From the NCBI GenBank assembly GCA_031263965.1, contig JAISES010000239.1, positions 1 through 16,867 on the forward strand: a stretch of DNA of 16,867 nt. Direction: 5' to 3'. Of this stretch, positions 6,329 to 13,748 are shown piece by piece. The notes under the pieces are model-generated. The model was given only the letters and a program-made list of their open reading frames with translations. It was not told the DNA's origin and did not search any database. The position numbers were made by a program, and so were the translations under genes. Within the stretch, counting starts at the first letter, position 1; the number at the start of each line of letters is the position of its first letter. The DNA is from Prevotella sp. GTDB lineage: Bacteria > Bacteroidota > Bacteroidia > Bacteroidales > Dysgonomonadaceae.

Positions 6329-7459
6329 ATGCTCAGTACAGGAATCAGGAAGTATATGACTAATCCGGCAATAGGTCTATTACCGTTTGTTTTGTTCATT
6401 CTTCTATATACATCAGGTGTAGAAACCGCTTGCTCATTATCAATATCGATATTGTCGGCTGTTGCCGGAGAAATATCAATAAGATCATATTATAAAAGCA
6501 GGAGCTTTAGCCTGACTTTTTATATATCGGGGATATCGCTTCTGGCGACATTTATCATATGGTTTTTCACCTATAACCATCTTGATAAGGGAGAGACGTA
6601 CATTGTCCTTTGCGAGATGCTTATTGTCATCATGTTTATGTTGTTGCGTGCCAGTAAAACCTATATAGCCGCTGTCTTCTTCCGTCAAAAGAACTTGCGT
6701 CAGAAGGCGTTGATGAATGAGTATTATAATTCGGCATCTATAATACGGTATAGCCTTACATTTCACATATTCGGCATCATGTTGTATAGGCAGTTTATTG
6801 GTAAAGAGTCTATTACGGCGGGATGCAATGTTGTTTTATTTTCTATTCTGCCTGTGTTGATAATATTGTTTGCCGGTATTTACCAGGTGTATAAAATAAG
6901 CAGGCTTTCTTCCAAATTGAAAAAAGAAGAGTGGATACCGATTGTTACAGAGAAAGGAGAGGTAACAGGGAAAATAGCTAAAAGTGTGTTGCTGAATACA
7001 AAGAACAGATTCTTGCATCCTGTTGTAAGAGTTGCTCTGACCTCAAAAACTAAAGTATATTTACAGGAAAGAACTGTAGGGGATGTCTTAAGCCCGGGAA
7101 AACTCGATTATCCCTTCGAGAAGTACATGCTTTTTAATCATGAAATAAATTTGGTTGCCAGAAGTAGTATTGGCGAGATGATAGGAGATGAATTAGATAT
7201 TTCCATAAAGTTTATTCTAAAATATGTATTTGAGAATGACAACACAAAACGGTTAAATTTTCTTTTTGTAGCAGATATCGATGATGAAGATAAAATAAAA
7301 AAAAGTAATTTGATGACAGGTAAATTCTGGACTGTAAAGCAAATCGAAGAAAGTTTTGCAGATGAAATATTCAGTGAATGTTTTGAATTGGAATTTGAGT
7401 ATCTGAAAAATATGGTATTGATACCTTCCTCTTCCCTTGTCACCGGAAAAAGCGACTAA
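6329..7459 (+). CDS. Polytopic membrane protein with C-terminal degenerate Nudix-like domain
   Basis: A 376-residue protein. The first 190 residues hold about six hydrophobic helices. A basic cytoplasmic linker (RLSSKLKKEE, about 192-201) leads into a soluble domain. This starts WIPIVTEKGEVTGKIAKS and continues with LHPVVRVAL, VYLQERT and LSPGKLDYP, closely following the order of elements in Nudix hydrolases of the IDI/YfcD type (strand, G..TGK..RS, LH..V, LLQ.R, PGK.D). The Nudix box that should follow is not conserved: in the segment around NHEINLVARSSIGEMIG the REUxEE core is absent. I therefore infer a Nudix-fold domain without pyrophosphohydrolase activity, perhaps a ligand sensor. A second possible start is the ATG at 6357. 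The stop overlaps that of the convergent gene by a few bases. Membrane topology is confident; the Nudix call is moderate. Confidence 0.75.
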   Translation: MLSTGIRKYMTNPAIGLLPFVLFILLYTSGVETACSLSISILSAVAGEISIRSYYKSRSFSLTFYISGISLLATFIIWFFTYNHLDKGETYIVLCEMLIVIMFMLLRASKTYIAAVFFRQKNLRQKALMNEYYNSASIIRYSLTFHIFGIMLYRQFIGKESITAGCNVVLFSILPVLIILFAGIYQVYKISRLSSKLKKEEWIPIVTEKGEVTGKIAKSVLLNTKNRFLHPVVRVALTSKTKVYLQERTVGDVLSPGKLDYPFEKYMLFNHEINLVARSSIGEMIGDELDISIKFILKYVFENDNTKRLNFLFVADIDDEDKIKKSNLMTGKFWTVKQIEESFADEIFSECFELEFEYLKNMVLIPSSSLVTGKSD

Positions 7460-8349
7460 TTAAGTTTTTTCCTTTCCCTCCATACCTGATACGAGTTTAC
7501 CAGATTTTGCCACAACACATATGCTCCCGGTCCCAGAGACGATATTGGATTCAGATATGTTTGCGCCATCCAGATAGCCAGAATTGTGTTTTTTTGACCC
7601 AATCCCTGTCCACCGGCTATGGTGTTGCCATAGATGCCGCCCAATTTGCGCCCGACCAGGAATTGACCTATGCAGACAATGAAGGCTCCGGTTGCAATCG
7701 AAATTTCTACCTTATAGTCGGGGTTTTCCTGATCTATAATAAACTGAACGGTCTTTCCCGATATAATAATGAGAGCCAATGACCAAAGGTAGAAAGATAC
7801 GCTTTTCATTTTTTTCATCTCGTGATGTATTCTTGGCAACAGTTTTTGTAGCAATAAGGCGCAGAAAAAAGGCAAGAATAAAAGAAGAGATACTTTCTGA
7901 AAAATAATCCACACTGAGTCGGTAAACGAGGAGGAATCAACTTCTCCAATAGTTGCGAAAAATACGGGGCTAACCAATATCACCATCAGGTTGCACAATA
8001 AGCTATACGCAGTGAGGCTTTCTACATTTCCTCCGAGCATACCCGTTATAACCGGAGCAGAAGTGGCTGTAGGAGCCAGTATGCAGATCATGATTCCCTG
8101 AGCTACAATCGCATTTACCGGTGAGAGGATCGTAAAAACAGACAGGCTGCCCGCCACCTGTATCAGAATAAGCCATAGGTGTAGACGGGAAATGCGTATA
8201 TCCTTGACATTGATATTACAATAAGTGAAAAACAGCATGATTGCAATCAGATAGGGAGTAATAAAGCTTAAAGCTCCCACGTACCTGTGGAGTATAATGC
8301 CTGAAATCATAGCAATAGGCATCATATAAGACTTTATTTTATTCAGCAT
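7456..8349 (-). CDS. Bile acid:sodium symporter-like (BASS/SBF) membrane transporter
   Basis: From the ATG at 8349 the protein has 297 residues with eight to ten hydrophobic helices. The conserved features are CILAPTATSAPVITGMLGG in mid-sequence and a GQGLGQKNTILAIWMAQTY segment near the C-terminus, which match the paired discontinuous helices of BASS-family sodium symporters. The family carries bile acids, pantothenate, keto acids and other organic anions; the substrate here cannot be told. An ATG 87 bp further upstream (8436) is in frame but would add a hydrophilic basic extension overlapping the preceding gene, so I chose the internal start, which leaves a 31-bp gap. It is the last gene of the minus-strand set 9039-7456 and ends with TAG overlapping the stop of its convergent neighbour. 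Confidence 0.82.
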   Translation of the reverse strand: MLNKIKSYMMPIAMISGIILHRYVGALSFITPYLIAIMLFFTYCNINVKDIRISRLHLWLILIQVAGSLSVFTILSPVNAIVAQGIMICILAPTATSAPVITGMLGGNVESLTAYSLLCNLMVILVSPVFFATIGEVDSSSFTDSVWIIFQKVSLLLFLPFFCALLLQKLLPRIHHEMKKMKSVSFYLWSLALIIISGKTVQFIIDQENPDYKVEISIATGAFIVCIGQFLVGRKLGGIYGNTIAGGQGLGQKNTILAIWMAQTYLNPISSLGPGAYVLWQNLVNSYQVWRERKKLN

Positions 8350-8380
8350 GTAGTTTCCCGAATCACCGGTTGTGGTTATA

Positions 8381-8740
8381 TTATTCTTTTTCGCCTTGCT
8401 GCTCTTTCTTATATGCAATGGAAAGCGCGATAGCACAATACAGCGTGAGAAGCGCTGAAATAAGCAATGTTACGACCCAACCTCTCATGTCAACAAACAT
8501 CAGATATGCCGAAACGCAAACAAGCAATACGGAAAATATCTGAATATTAAAAAGCCGTTTCCCTCTCAGGCTCTTTCCCTGATAGGGTGTTGTAAATGTA
8601 GTAGCGGCAAATCCGGCTGCTCCGGCGATCAGCATATATTTCGCGATAGTAGTATCAAAACTGTGCATAACGGCTGCCGCCAGTATAGCGATAGCAGATA
8701 CTTGGAATAAAATGTTTTTTAATTTTTGGTTCAATTTCAT
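8381..8740 (-). CDS. Small four-helix membrane protein, unknown function
   Basis: A 119-residue protein with four hydrophobic segments (about 9-26, 33-48, 65-83 and 88-109) and a charged C-terminal tail rich in Lys and Glu. I recognise no motif that assigns a function. Its ATG overlaps the stop of the upstream DivIC/FtsB-like gene by 4 bp, so the two are probably translationally coupled. This arrangement suggests a role tied to the envelope or division, but that is only inference. Confidence 0.85.
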   Translation of the reverse strand: MKLNQKLKNILFQVSAIAILAAAVMHSFDTTIAKYMLIAGAAGFAATTFTTPYQGKSLRGKRLFNIQIFSVLLVCVSAYLMFVDMRGWVVTLLISALLTLYCAIALSIAYKKEQQGEKE

Positions 8741-9039
8741 TCTATGATATATACGTCCTCATTATCCTTCTTCATGAAGTAATTTTCACGAACAAACTTT
8801 TCGATTTGATCTTTGTCTAATTGTAATTGTTCGAGTTTCTGTTTATCTTCGGTGGTTTTATTTCTGTAATATTCTATTTGGTCGTTCATCTCCATGATTT
8901 GGGCATCATAACCAATCCTGGCAAAGATGTTGCTTTCGCTTATAAAAAAAGCAAATACAATAATTACGGATATAATCAGCAGTTGCACTTTTGTGTATCT
9001 GGTAATGAGGTAATTAAACATGGATTTTAGAAATTTCAT
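8737..9039 (-). CDS. Septum formation initiator family protein (FtsB/DivIC-like)
   Basis: A 100-residue bitopic protein: short basic cytoplasmic N-terminus, one membrane helix (about 18-33), then a coiled-coil region (about 45-80, MEMNDQIEYYRNK and QKLEQLQLDKDQIEKF) and the family's closing pattern VRENYFMKKDNEDVYII. Proteins of this family join FtsL and FtsQ/DivIB in the divisome and help activate septal peptidoglycan synthesis. Length and layout are normal for the family. It is the first gene of a minus-strand set; a candidate promoter lies at 9081-9088, just inside the border of an intact MITE. Confidence 0.92.
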   Translation of the reverse strand: MKFLKSMFNYLITRYTKVQLLIISVIIVFAFFISESNIFARIGYDAQIMEMNDQIEYYRNKTTEDKQKLEQLQLDKDQIEKFVRENYFMKKDNEDVYIIE

Positions 9040-9080
9040 ACAATAAAGAAATAAAGGTGATTGATTATAAACCCACCTTG

Positions 9081-9088
9081 CAAAGATA
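9081..9088 (-). promoter_or_regulatory. Candidate -7 element for the ftsB-like operon
   Basis: On the minus strand TATCTTTG fits TAnnTTTG, about 42 bp before the ATG at 9039. The -33 element would fall at about 9108-9112, exactly the edge of the MITE at 9109, and no TTG-type motif is present there. Confidence 0.5.
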
Positions 9089-9108
9089 TATATTTGTAAT
9101 TACATTTA

Positions 9109-9301
9109 GAAATTGTTTGAATTTTATCGAAAAATATTATTATAGGATTTGAAAAAAACTTCTTTGCAATTTTTTATGTTCTTTTCAGCGTATTTTCCCC
9201 TTTTTACTTTTGGTTTAGCCCGCTAAACCTGCAAGCAAAAAGAAAAAAATCCATCTGAAAATACCTATAAAAAAAATCTGCTATAAAATTCAAACAGTTT
9301 C
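9109..9301 (+). mobile_element. MITE-like element, intact copy B (193 bp, TTA target duplication)
   Basis: Same element as 2055-2248, in opposite orientation. Ends are GAAATTGTTTGAATTTTAT (one mismatch to the other end) and ATAAAATTCAAACAGTTTC, with TTA at 9106-9108 and 9302-9304. The internal hairpin GGTTTAGC-CC-GCTAAACC is at 9212-9229. It fills nearly all of the space between the divergent ftsB-like gene and xerD and ends 35 bp before the xerD start. No transposase is encoded. Confidence 0.85.
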
Positions 9302-9336
9302 TTAATGATCTTAATCTGAACATTATTTGACAACCG

Positions 9337-10233
9337 ATGGTTAAAGAAAATATAGAAAAGAAATACAGGAACTATTTGTTGCTCGAAAAATCTTTGTCGG
9401 CAAACTCTATCGAGGCGTATCTGGCCGACCTGGCCAAATTGTCTGATTTTTTGGAGAATGAAGGTTTAAAGGTAGAAAATGTAACACTGGACAATCTTCA
9501 GCAACTTATTGCCCAGCTTTACGATCTGGGTATAAATGCCCGGTCGGTGGCGCGCGTCATATCGGGTATAAAGTCGTTCTATAATTTTCTGGTCCTGGAC
9601 GGATACATGCGAAATGACCCGACGGAACTTTTGGAAACTCCTAAAATAGGATTGAAACTGCCGACAGTACTTTCGCTCGACGAAATAGAATCTTTGATGT
9701 CTGTAATAGATTTATCAGTGAAAGAGGGACAGCGTAACAGAGCCATTCTCGAAACGTTATATAGTTGCGGCCTGCGTATATCGGAGCTGACTAAGCTAAA
9801 GTTTTCCGACCTGTTTTTCGACGAAGGCTTTATCAAAGTGGAAGGGAAAGGCAGTAAGCAAAGGCTTGTTCCTATATCCCGTACGGCCATAAACGAGATT
9901 AATAAATATCTTTATTATCGCCGTGAGATGAAGATAAAAAAGGGGAGTGAAGATATTTTATTTTTAAGCAACAGAGGCACTCCGATCTCGCGTATTATGG
10001 TATTCCATTTTATAAAGGAATATGCCGGAAGAGCGGGAATAAAGAAAATAATAAGCCCTCATACATTCAGGCATTCCTTTGCTACCCATTTGCTTGAAAG
10101 AGGAGCTAATATAAGGGCTATACAGTTGATGCTGGGTCATGAAAAGATAACAACGACAGAAATATACACACACATGGACAGGGAATACCTGCGTCAGGAG
10201 ATTATCGAACATCATCCGCGCAATAAGAAGTAA
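9337..10233 (+). CDS. xerD: Site-specific tyrosine recombinase XerD
   Basis: A 298-residue tyrosine recombinase with the normal XerC/D length and layout. The N-terminal SAM-like core-binding domain (about 1-95) includes YLLLEKSLSANSIEAY and the family-typical ARVISGIKSFYNFL. The catalytic domain holds all six expected residues: R147 (CGLRISEL), K171 (GKGSKQR), H242 and R245 (HTFRHSFATHL), H268 (LGHEKITTT) and Y277 (IYTHMD). XerD with XerC resolves chromosome dimers at dif during division. The choice of XerD over XerC or an integrase rests on overall similarity and on the housekeeping context, without tRNA or attachment sites nearby. The start at 9337 follows the MITE end by 35 bp, so its promoter may lie inside or be altered by the element. 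Confidence 0.9.
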   Translation: MVKENIEKKYRNYLLLEKSLSANSIEAYLADLAKLSDFLENEGLKVENVTLDNLQQLIAQLYDLGINARSVARVISGIKSFYNFLVLDGYMRNDPTELLETPKIGLKLPTVLSLDEIESLMSVIDLSVKEGQRNRAILETLYSCGLRISELTKLKFSDLFFDEGFIKVEGKGSKQRLVPISRTAINEINKYLYYRREMKIKKGSEDILFLSNRGTPISRIMVFHFIKEYAGRAGIKKIISPHTFRHSFATHLLERGANIRAIQLMLGHEKITTTEIYTHMDREYLRQEIIEHHPRNKK

Positions 10234-10296
10234 ATAAATGTCGTTTTTATAATAGATAATGTGCAATCAATGAAAAATACGTTCGTTTCCTCCCAT

Positions 10297-10539
10297 CATT
10301 GCGAGGGTTTACCCGAAGCAATCCATCTGTATTTTTTCGAGGGTGTATCAAAAATAATTTTTGGTTTCTTTTTGTCATCCTGAACAGAGTGAAGGATCTC
10401 TTCTTGCCGGATTAGATTCTTCGTTTCACTCAGAATGACAAGAGAGAGTAATATTTTGGTGATGTAATTTGACTTTTGAGACAGCCTCCTACCGCTAACC
10501 GTCCAATTTCCGGATTGCTTCGGGCAAACTCCCGCAATG
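10297..10539. repeat. Nested palindromic repeat region between xerD and rpmB
   Basis: This fills most of the 467-bp gene-free stretch 10234-10700. Three inverted-repeat pairs are nested: outer CATTGCGAGGGTTTACCCG.. (10297-10324) with ..CGGGCAAACTCCCGCAATG (10512-10539); middle GAGGGTGTATCAAAA (10339-10353) with TTTTGAGACAGCCTC (10474-10488); and inner, weaker, TCATCCTGAACAGAGTGAAG (about 10375) with CTTCGTTTCACTCAGAATGA (about 10419-10438). No coding content is credible. The middle pair could be the ends of a second, about 150-bp MITE-like element; a related TTTTCTGACACAGCCTCC occurs at 15541-15558. Confidence 0.65.
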
Positions 10540-10615
10540 ACAAGAGTCGCCACTCTTCCATTTACACCCCTGCGCTCAAAAAATATAAGAAAGCAAAACT
10601 TTAACGTGATAAATA

Positions 10616-10646
10616 TTTGTAGGTTTGAAAAATATAACTAAATTTG
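10616..10646 (+). promoter_or_regulatory. Promoter of the rpmB-rpmG-bL38 operon (Bacteroidetes type)
   Basis: TTTG at 10616-10619, a 19-bp spacer, then TAAATTTG at 10639-10646. This is the standard Bacteroidetes -33/-7 pair (TTTG-N19-TAnnTTTG). It lies 55 bp before the rpmB start, leaving a leader of about 48 nt. Confidence 0.75.
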
Positions 10647-10700
10647 CATCCCGATTTTGCGCACGAAAATTAGAAAAATAAACAAAAAAATACGATAGCA

Positions 10701-10940
10701 ATGTCCAAGATTTGTCAAATTACAGGAAAGAAAGCTATGGTTGGCAATAACGTTTCTCACTCTAACAAAAGGACTAAGAGAAAATTTAACGTCAATCTTT
10801 TTACTAAAAAATTCTACTGGGTAGAAGAAGATTGTTGGATCAGCCTGAATGTATCTGCTAACGGGCTTCGCACAATCAATAAAATAGGGTTGGACGCTGC
10901 ACTTAAAAGAGCGGCGGAAGCAGGTTATTTGAACGCATAA
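10701..10940 (+). CDS. rpmB: 50S ribosomal protein L28 (bL28)
   Basis: A 79-residue basic protein beginning [20 protein letters not shown], with the family pattern CQITGKK..GNNVSHS..RTKR followed by [11 protein letters not shown] and [14 protein letters not shown]. The length is normal for bL28. It is the first gene of a three-gene ribosomal operon with rpmG 18 bp downstream. No Shine-Dalgarno sequence precedes it, as is usual in Bacteroidetes, and the leader just before the ATG is A-rich. Confidence 0.97.
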   Translation: MSKICQITGKKAMVGNNVSHSNKRTKRKFNVNLFTKKFYWVEEDCWISLNVSANGLRTINKIGLDAALKRAAEAGYLNA

Positions 10941-10944
10941 TTTC

Positions 10945-10950
10945 AGGAGG
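10945..10950 (+). promoter_or_regulatory. rpmG: Perfect Shine-Dalgarno sequence before rpmG
   Basis: AGGAGG lies 8 bases before the rpmG ATG, an ideal spacing. Such sequences are rare in Bacteroidetes, where the anti-Shine-Dalgarno tail of 16S rRNA is known to be occluded on the ribosome; none of the other housekeeping genes in the window has one this good. Confidence 0.7.
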
Positions 10951-10958
10951 AAAGAGAA

Positions 10959-11147
10959 ATGGCTAAGAAAGCAAAAGGAAACAGGGTACAAGTGATCCTC
11001 GAGTGCACAGAGCACAAAGAAAGCGGTATGCCGGGCACATCGCGTTACATTACTACCAAAAACAGGAAGAATACAACAGAAAGACTTGAGTTGAAGAAAT
11101 ACAACCCGATCCTTAAGAAAATGACTGTTCACAAAGAAATCAAGTAA
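10959..11147 (+). CDS. rpmG: 50S ribosomal protein L33 (bL33)
   Basis: A 62-residue basic protein with the bL33 pattern [34 protein letters not shown] and [15 protein letters not shown]. Of the zinc-ribbon cysteines found in some L33 forms only one remains (ECTEHK), so this is the zinc-free (C-minus) form. It sits between rpmB and the DUF4295-type gene and is preceded by a striking AGGAGG. Confidence 0.97.
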   Translation: MAKKAKGNRVQVILECTEHKESGMPGTSRYITTKNRKNTTERLELKKYNPILKKMTVHKEIK

Positions 11148-11160
11148 AACAATATAAACC

Positions 11161-11322
11161 ATGGCAAAGAAAGCAGTCGCTGGTTACCGCGATGCATCTA
11201 CAAAAGATGGCCGTAACTATGCAAAAGTAATCAAAATGGTAAAATCGCCTAAAACAGGCGCTTACACATTTAAAGAAGAAATGGTTCCGAACGAATCAGT
11301 AAAGGATTATTTCACAAAATAA
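11161..11322 (+). CDS. DUF4295 family small basic protein, probable Bacteroidetes ribosomal protein bL38
   Basis: A 53-residue, lysine-rich protein (MAKKAVAGYRDASTKDGRNY, then AKVIKMVKSPKTGAYTFKEE, ending VKDYFTK). It begins 13 bp after the rpmG stop and is followed by a terminator, so it is the last gene of the ribosomal operon. Its start MAKKAVAGYRD and the motif SPKTGAYTFKEEMVP are those I recall for DUF4295, which is confined to Bacteroidetes. I also recall that a Flavobacterium ribosome structure placed a protein of this family in the 50S subunit as bL38; that link is from memory. Because of its length it is easily missed by gene finders. Confidence 0.9.
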   Translation: MAKKAVAGYRDASTKDGRNYAKVIKMVKSPKTGAYTFKEEMVPNESVKDYFTK

Positions 11323-11345
11323 TCTTGTTAAAAATATCTAAAATG

Positions 11346-11376
11346 CCTCCTTCATTCTCATGCAGGGAGGTTTTTT
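11346..11376 (+). terminator. Rho-independent terminator of the ribosomal protein operon
   Basis: CCTCC (11346-11350) pairs with GGAGG (11366-11370) and is followed by six T (11371-11376), 23 bp after the stop of the DUF4295-type gene. The stem is short, with a 15-base loop. Confidence 0.7.
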
Positions 11377-11389
11377 ATTATCCGTTTTG

Positions 11390-11397
11390 TAGCTTTG
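11390..11397 (+). promoter_or_regulatory. Candidate -7 element for ftsY-rimO
   Basis: TAGCTTTG matches TAnnTTTG, directly after the ribosomal-operon terminator and 82 bp before the ftsY ATG. The T-rich terminator tail occupies the -33 position and no TTTG is evident there. Confidence 0.4.
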
Positions 11398-11479
11398 CAT
11401 AAGGCTAGAAATAAGGATATTTACAAGATTGCACAAGGCAATTGTTTTGTCCCGAAAAATCAAAAAGAACTAAACTATC

Positions 11480-12433
11480 ATGGGATTATTTGACTTCTTC
11501 TCGAAACAAAAGAAAGAAACACTGGATAAGGGACTCGAAAAGACCAAAGAATCGATGTTCTCTAAACTGTCGCGTATCGTAGCCGGAAAATCGAAAGTGG
11601 ATGACGATGTGCTCGACGACCTGGAGGAAGTGCTGATTACATCGGATGTAGGCGTGAACACTACGCTGAAAATAATCGAACGCATCGAAGACCGTGTGGC
11701 CAAAGACAAGTATGTAAGCGCTGAAGAACTTAACACCATCCTCCGCGACGAGATAGCCCGGCTGCTCACCGAAAACAATACAGGAGATGTGGAAGACTTC
11801 TCCCTAGAAGGACAATCCTCTCCGCACGTTATTATGGTAGTGGGCGTAAACGGAGTAGGCAAGACGACAACAATAGGCAAGCTGGCCAATCAGTTCAAGA
11901 AAGCAGGAAAATCTGTCTACCTCGGTGCTGCCGATACATTCCGCGCCGCAGCCGTAGAACAATTGGTTATCTGGGGCGAGCGCGTAGGCGTGCCTGTCGT
12001 AAAACAGCCGATGGGTTCCGACCCTGCATCCGTGGCGTTCGATACACTTAGTTCTGCCAAATCGAACAATGCCGATGTAGTTATCATCGACACTGCCGGC
12101 CGTCTCCACAACAAAGTAGGATTGATGAACGAGCTGACCAAGATAAAAAACGTAATGAATAAGATCGTCCCCGGCGCTCCGCACGAAGTACTCCTTGTGC
12201 TCGACGGCTCTACCGGGCAAAACGCATTTGAACAGGCAACCCAGTTTACTGCCGCAACGGATGTAACGGCGCTGGCCATCACCAAGCTCGATGGGACGGC
12301 CAAGGGCGGCGTTGTGATAGGTATTTCAGACCAGTTTAAAATCCCCGTAAAATATATAGGACTGGGAGAAGGTATCGACGACTTGCAGGTATTCCGCCGC
12401 AAAGAGTTTGTCGATAGTCTGTTTGGAGAGTGA
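11480..12433 (+). CDS. ftsY: Signal recognition particle receptor FtsY
   Basis: A 317-residue SRP-type GTPase. A short amphipathic N-terminus (MGLFDFFSKQKK) replaces the long acidic A domain of the E. coli protein; such short forms are usual outside the proteobacteria. The four-helix N domain spans about 20-105. The G domain shows the P-loop GVNGVGKTT (122-130), DTFRAAA (152-158), DTAGR (204-208) and TKLDGTAKGG (268-277), then the closing GLGEGIDDLQVF. FtsY receives ribosome-SRP complexes at the inner membrane for co-translational insertion. It lies 6 bp before rimO, so the two are very likely cotranscribed. The complete set of G motifs makes this call very firm. Confidence 0.97.
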   Translation: MGLFDFFSKQKKETLDKGLEKTKESMFSKLSRIVAGKSKVDDDVLDDLEEVLITSDVGVNTTLKIIERIEDRVAKDKYVSAEELNTILRDEIARLLTENNTGDVEDFSLEGQSSPHVIMVVGVNGVGKTTTIGKLANQFKKAGKSVYLGAADTFRAAAVEQLVIWGERVGVPVVKQPMGSDPASVAFDTLSSAKSNNADVVIIDTAGRLHNKVGLMNELTKIKNVMNKIVPGAPHEVLLVLDGSTGQNAFEQATQFTAATDVTALAITKLDGTAKGGVVIGISDQFKIPVKYIGLGEGIDDLQVFRRKEFVDSLFGE

Positions 12434-12439
12434 AATTAA

Positions 12440-13738
12440 ATGAAAAAAAACAGAATAGACGTTATAACGCTCGGATGCTCCAAAAATCTGGTCGATTCCG
12501 AGTTGCTCATGAAACAACTTTTAGCTAACGGCTACACCGTAAAGCACGACCCCGACAAGTCGGAAGGAGAAATAGTTGTTATCAATACCTGTGGATTTAT
12601 AGGCGATGCCAAAGAAGAATCGATCAATATGATCCTCGAATTTGCCGAAGCCAAGAAAGAACGCAAACTAAATAAACTGTTTGTAATGGGTTGCCTTACC
12701 GAAAGGTACATGGACGAACTAAGGACGGAAATACCCGAAGTAGATAATTTTTACGGCAAATTCGGATGGAGGGCGCTGATCTCCGACCTGGGCAAGTCTT
12801 TCAAACAAGACCTTGCGCTTGAACGCAGCATCACCACGCCGAAGCATTATGCCTATCTCAAAATATCGGAAGGATGCAACCGCACATGCTCTTACTGCTC
12901 TATCCCTATCATGACCGGCAAGCACCAGTCGCGCCCGATAGAGGAAATAGAGGAAGAAGTACGCCATCTAGCAACTGCGGGGGTAAAAGAATTTCAGGTA
13001 ATAGCACAGGACTTGTCGTTCTACGGGCTCGACAATTATAAGACGGCTAAATTGCCCGGACTCATCGAACGTATAGCCAAGATACCCGGCGTGGAATGGA
13101 TTCGCCTGCATTATGCCTATCCCGCTCATTTTCCGTACGACCTGTTGCGCGTAATGCGCGAAAACGACAACGTATGTAAATACCTCGATATAGCCTTGCA
13201 GCACATCAGCGACAACATGCTGGACAAGATGCGCCGCAATATTTCCAAAGAGCAAACATACGGCCTGATAGAGCGCATCAGGGAAGAAGTGCCCGGAATA
13301 CACCTGCGCACAACGCTGATGGTGGGACACCCCGGCGAAACCCAAAAAGATTTTGACGAACTGCTCCGGTTTGTAAAAGATATACGTTTCGAACGTATGG
13401 GGGCTTTCCCTTATTCGCATGAGGACGGAACATATGCTTACGACCATTATAAAGACAGCATTTCCGATGCCGTGAAGCAAGAGCGCATGGACGAGCTGAT
13501 GGCTGTACAGGAACGTATCGCCCTCGAAATAAACGAAGAGAAAATAGGAAAAACCCTCAAAGTGATTATCGACAGGGAGGATGCCGGTTATTATATCGGC
13601 CGCACCGAGTACGATTCGCCCGAAGTTGATCCCGAAGTATTGGTAAAGAAAAATAAAATTCTTAATATTGGAGAATATTACGATGTTCGCATTACCGGTG
13701 CGCACCCGTTTGACCTTTTAGGAGAAATAAGCTGTTAG
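12440..13738 (+). CDS. rimO: Ribosomal protein S12 methylthiotransferase RimO
   Basis: A 432-residue radical-SAM methylthiotransferase. The N-terminal UPF0004 domain carries the three cluster cysteines C13 (LGCSKNLVDSE), C51 (NTCGFIGDAKEES) and C85 (GCLTERY). The radical-SAM cluster motif is CNRTCSYC with C146, C150 and C153. The C-terminal TRAM domain covers about 370-432, ending AHPFDLLGEI. The GCSKNLVDSE and EGCNRTCSYCSIP forms point to RimO and not MiaB. RimO adds a methylthio group to the conserved aspartate of ribosomal protein uS12. Pairing with ftsY and the nearby ribosomal protein operon suits a translation-related cluster. Confidence 0.96.
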   Translation: MKKNRIDVITLGCSKNLVDSELLMKQLLANGYTVKHDPDKSEGEIVVINTCGFIGDAKEESINMILEFAEAKKERKLNKLFVMGCLTERYMDELRTEIPEVDNFYGKFGWRALISDLGKSFKQDLALERSITTPKHYAYLKISEGCNRTCSYCSIPIMTGKHQSRPIEEIEEEVRHLATAGVKEFQVIAQDLSFYGLDNYKTAKLPGLIERIAKIPGVEWIRLHYAYPAHFPYDLLRVMRENDNVCKYLDIALQHISDNMLDKMRRNISKEQTYGLIERIREEVPGIHLRTTLMVGHPGETQKDFDELLRFVKDIRFERMGAFPYSHEDGTYAYDHYKDSISDAVKQERMDELMAVQERIALEINEEKIGKTLKVIIDREDAGYYIGRTEYDSPEVDPEVLVKKNKILNIGEYYDVRITGAHPFDLLGEISC

Positions 13739-13748
13739 TTTATAGTTG

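Noticed and set aside
8350..8436. Upstream ATG at 8436 as start of the BASS-like transporter
   Set aside because: It would add 29 hydrophilic basic residues and overlap the preceding gene by 56 bp; the internal ATG at 8349 begins just before the first helix and leaves a normal gap.
9337..10233. xerD as the integrase of a mobile island ending at the MITE
   Set aside because: The protein has housekeeping XerD length and motifs, there is no tRNA, attachment site or cargo, and the neighbours are core genes.
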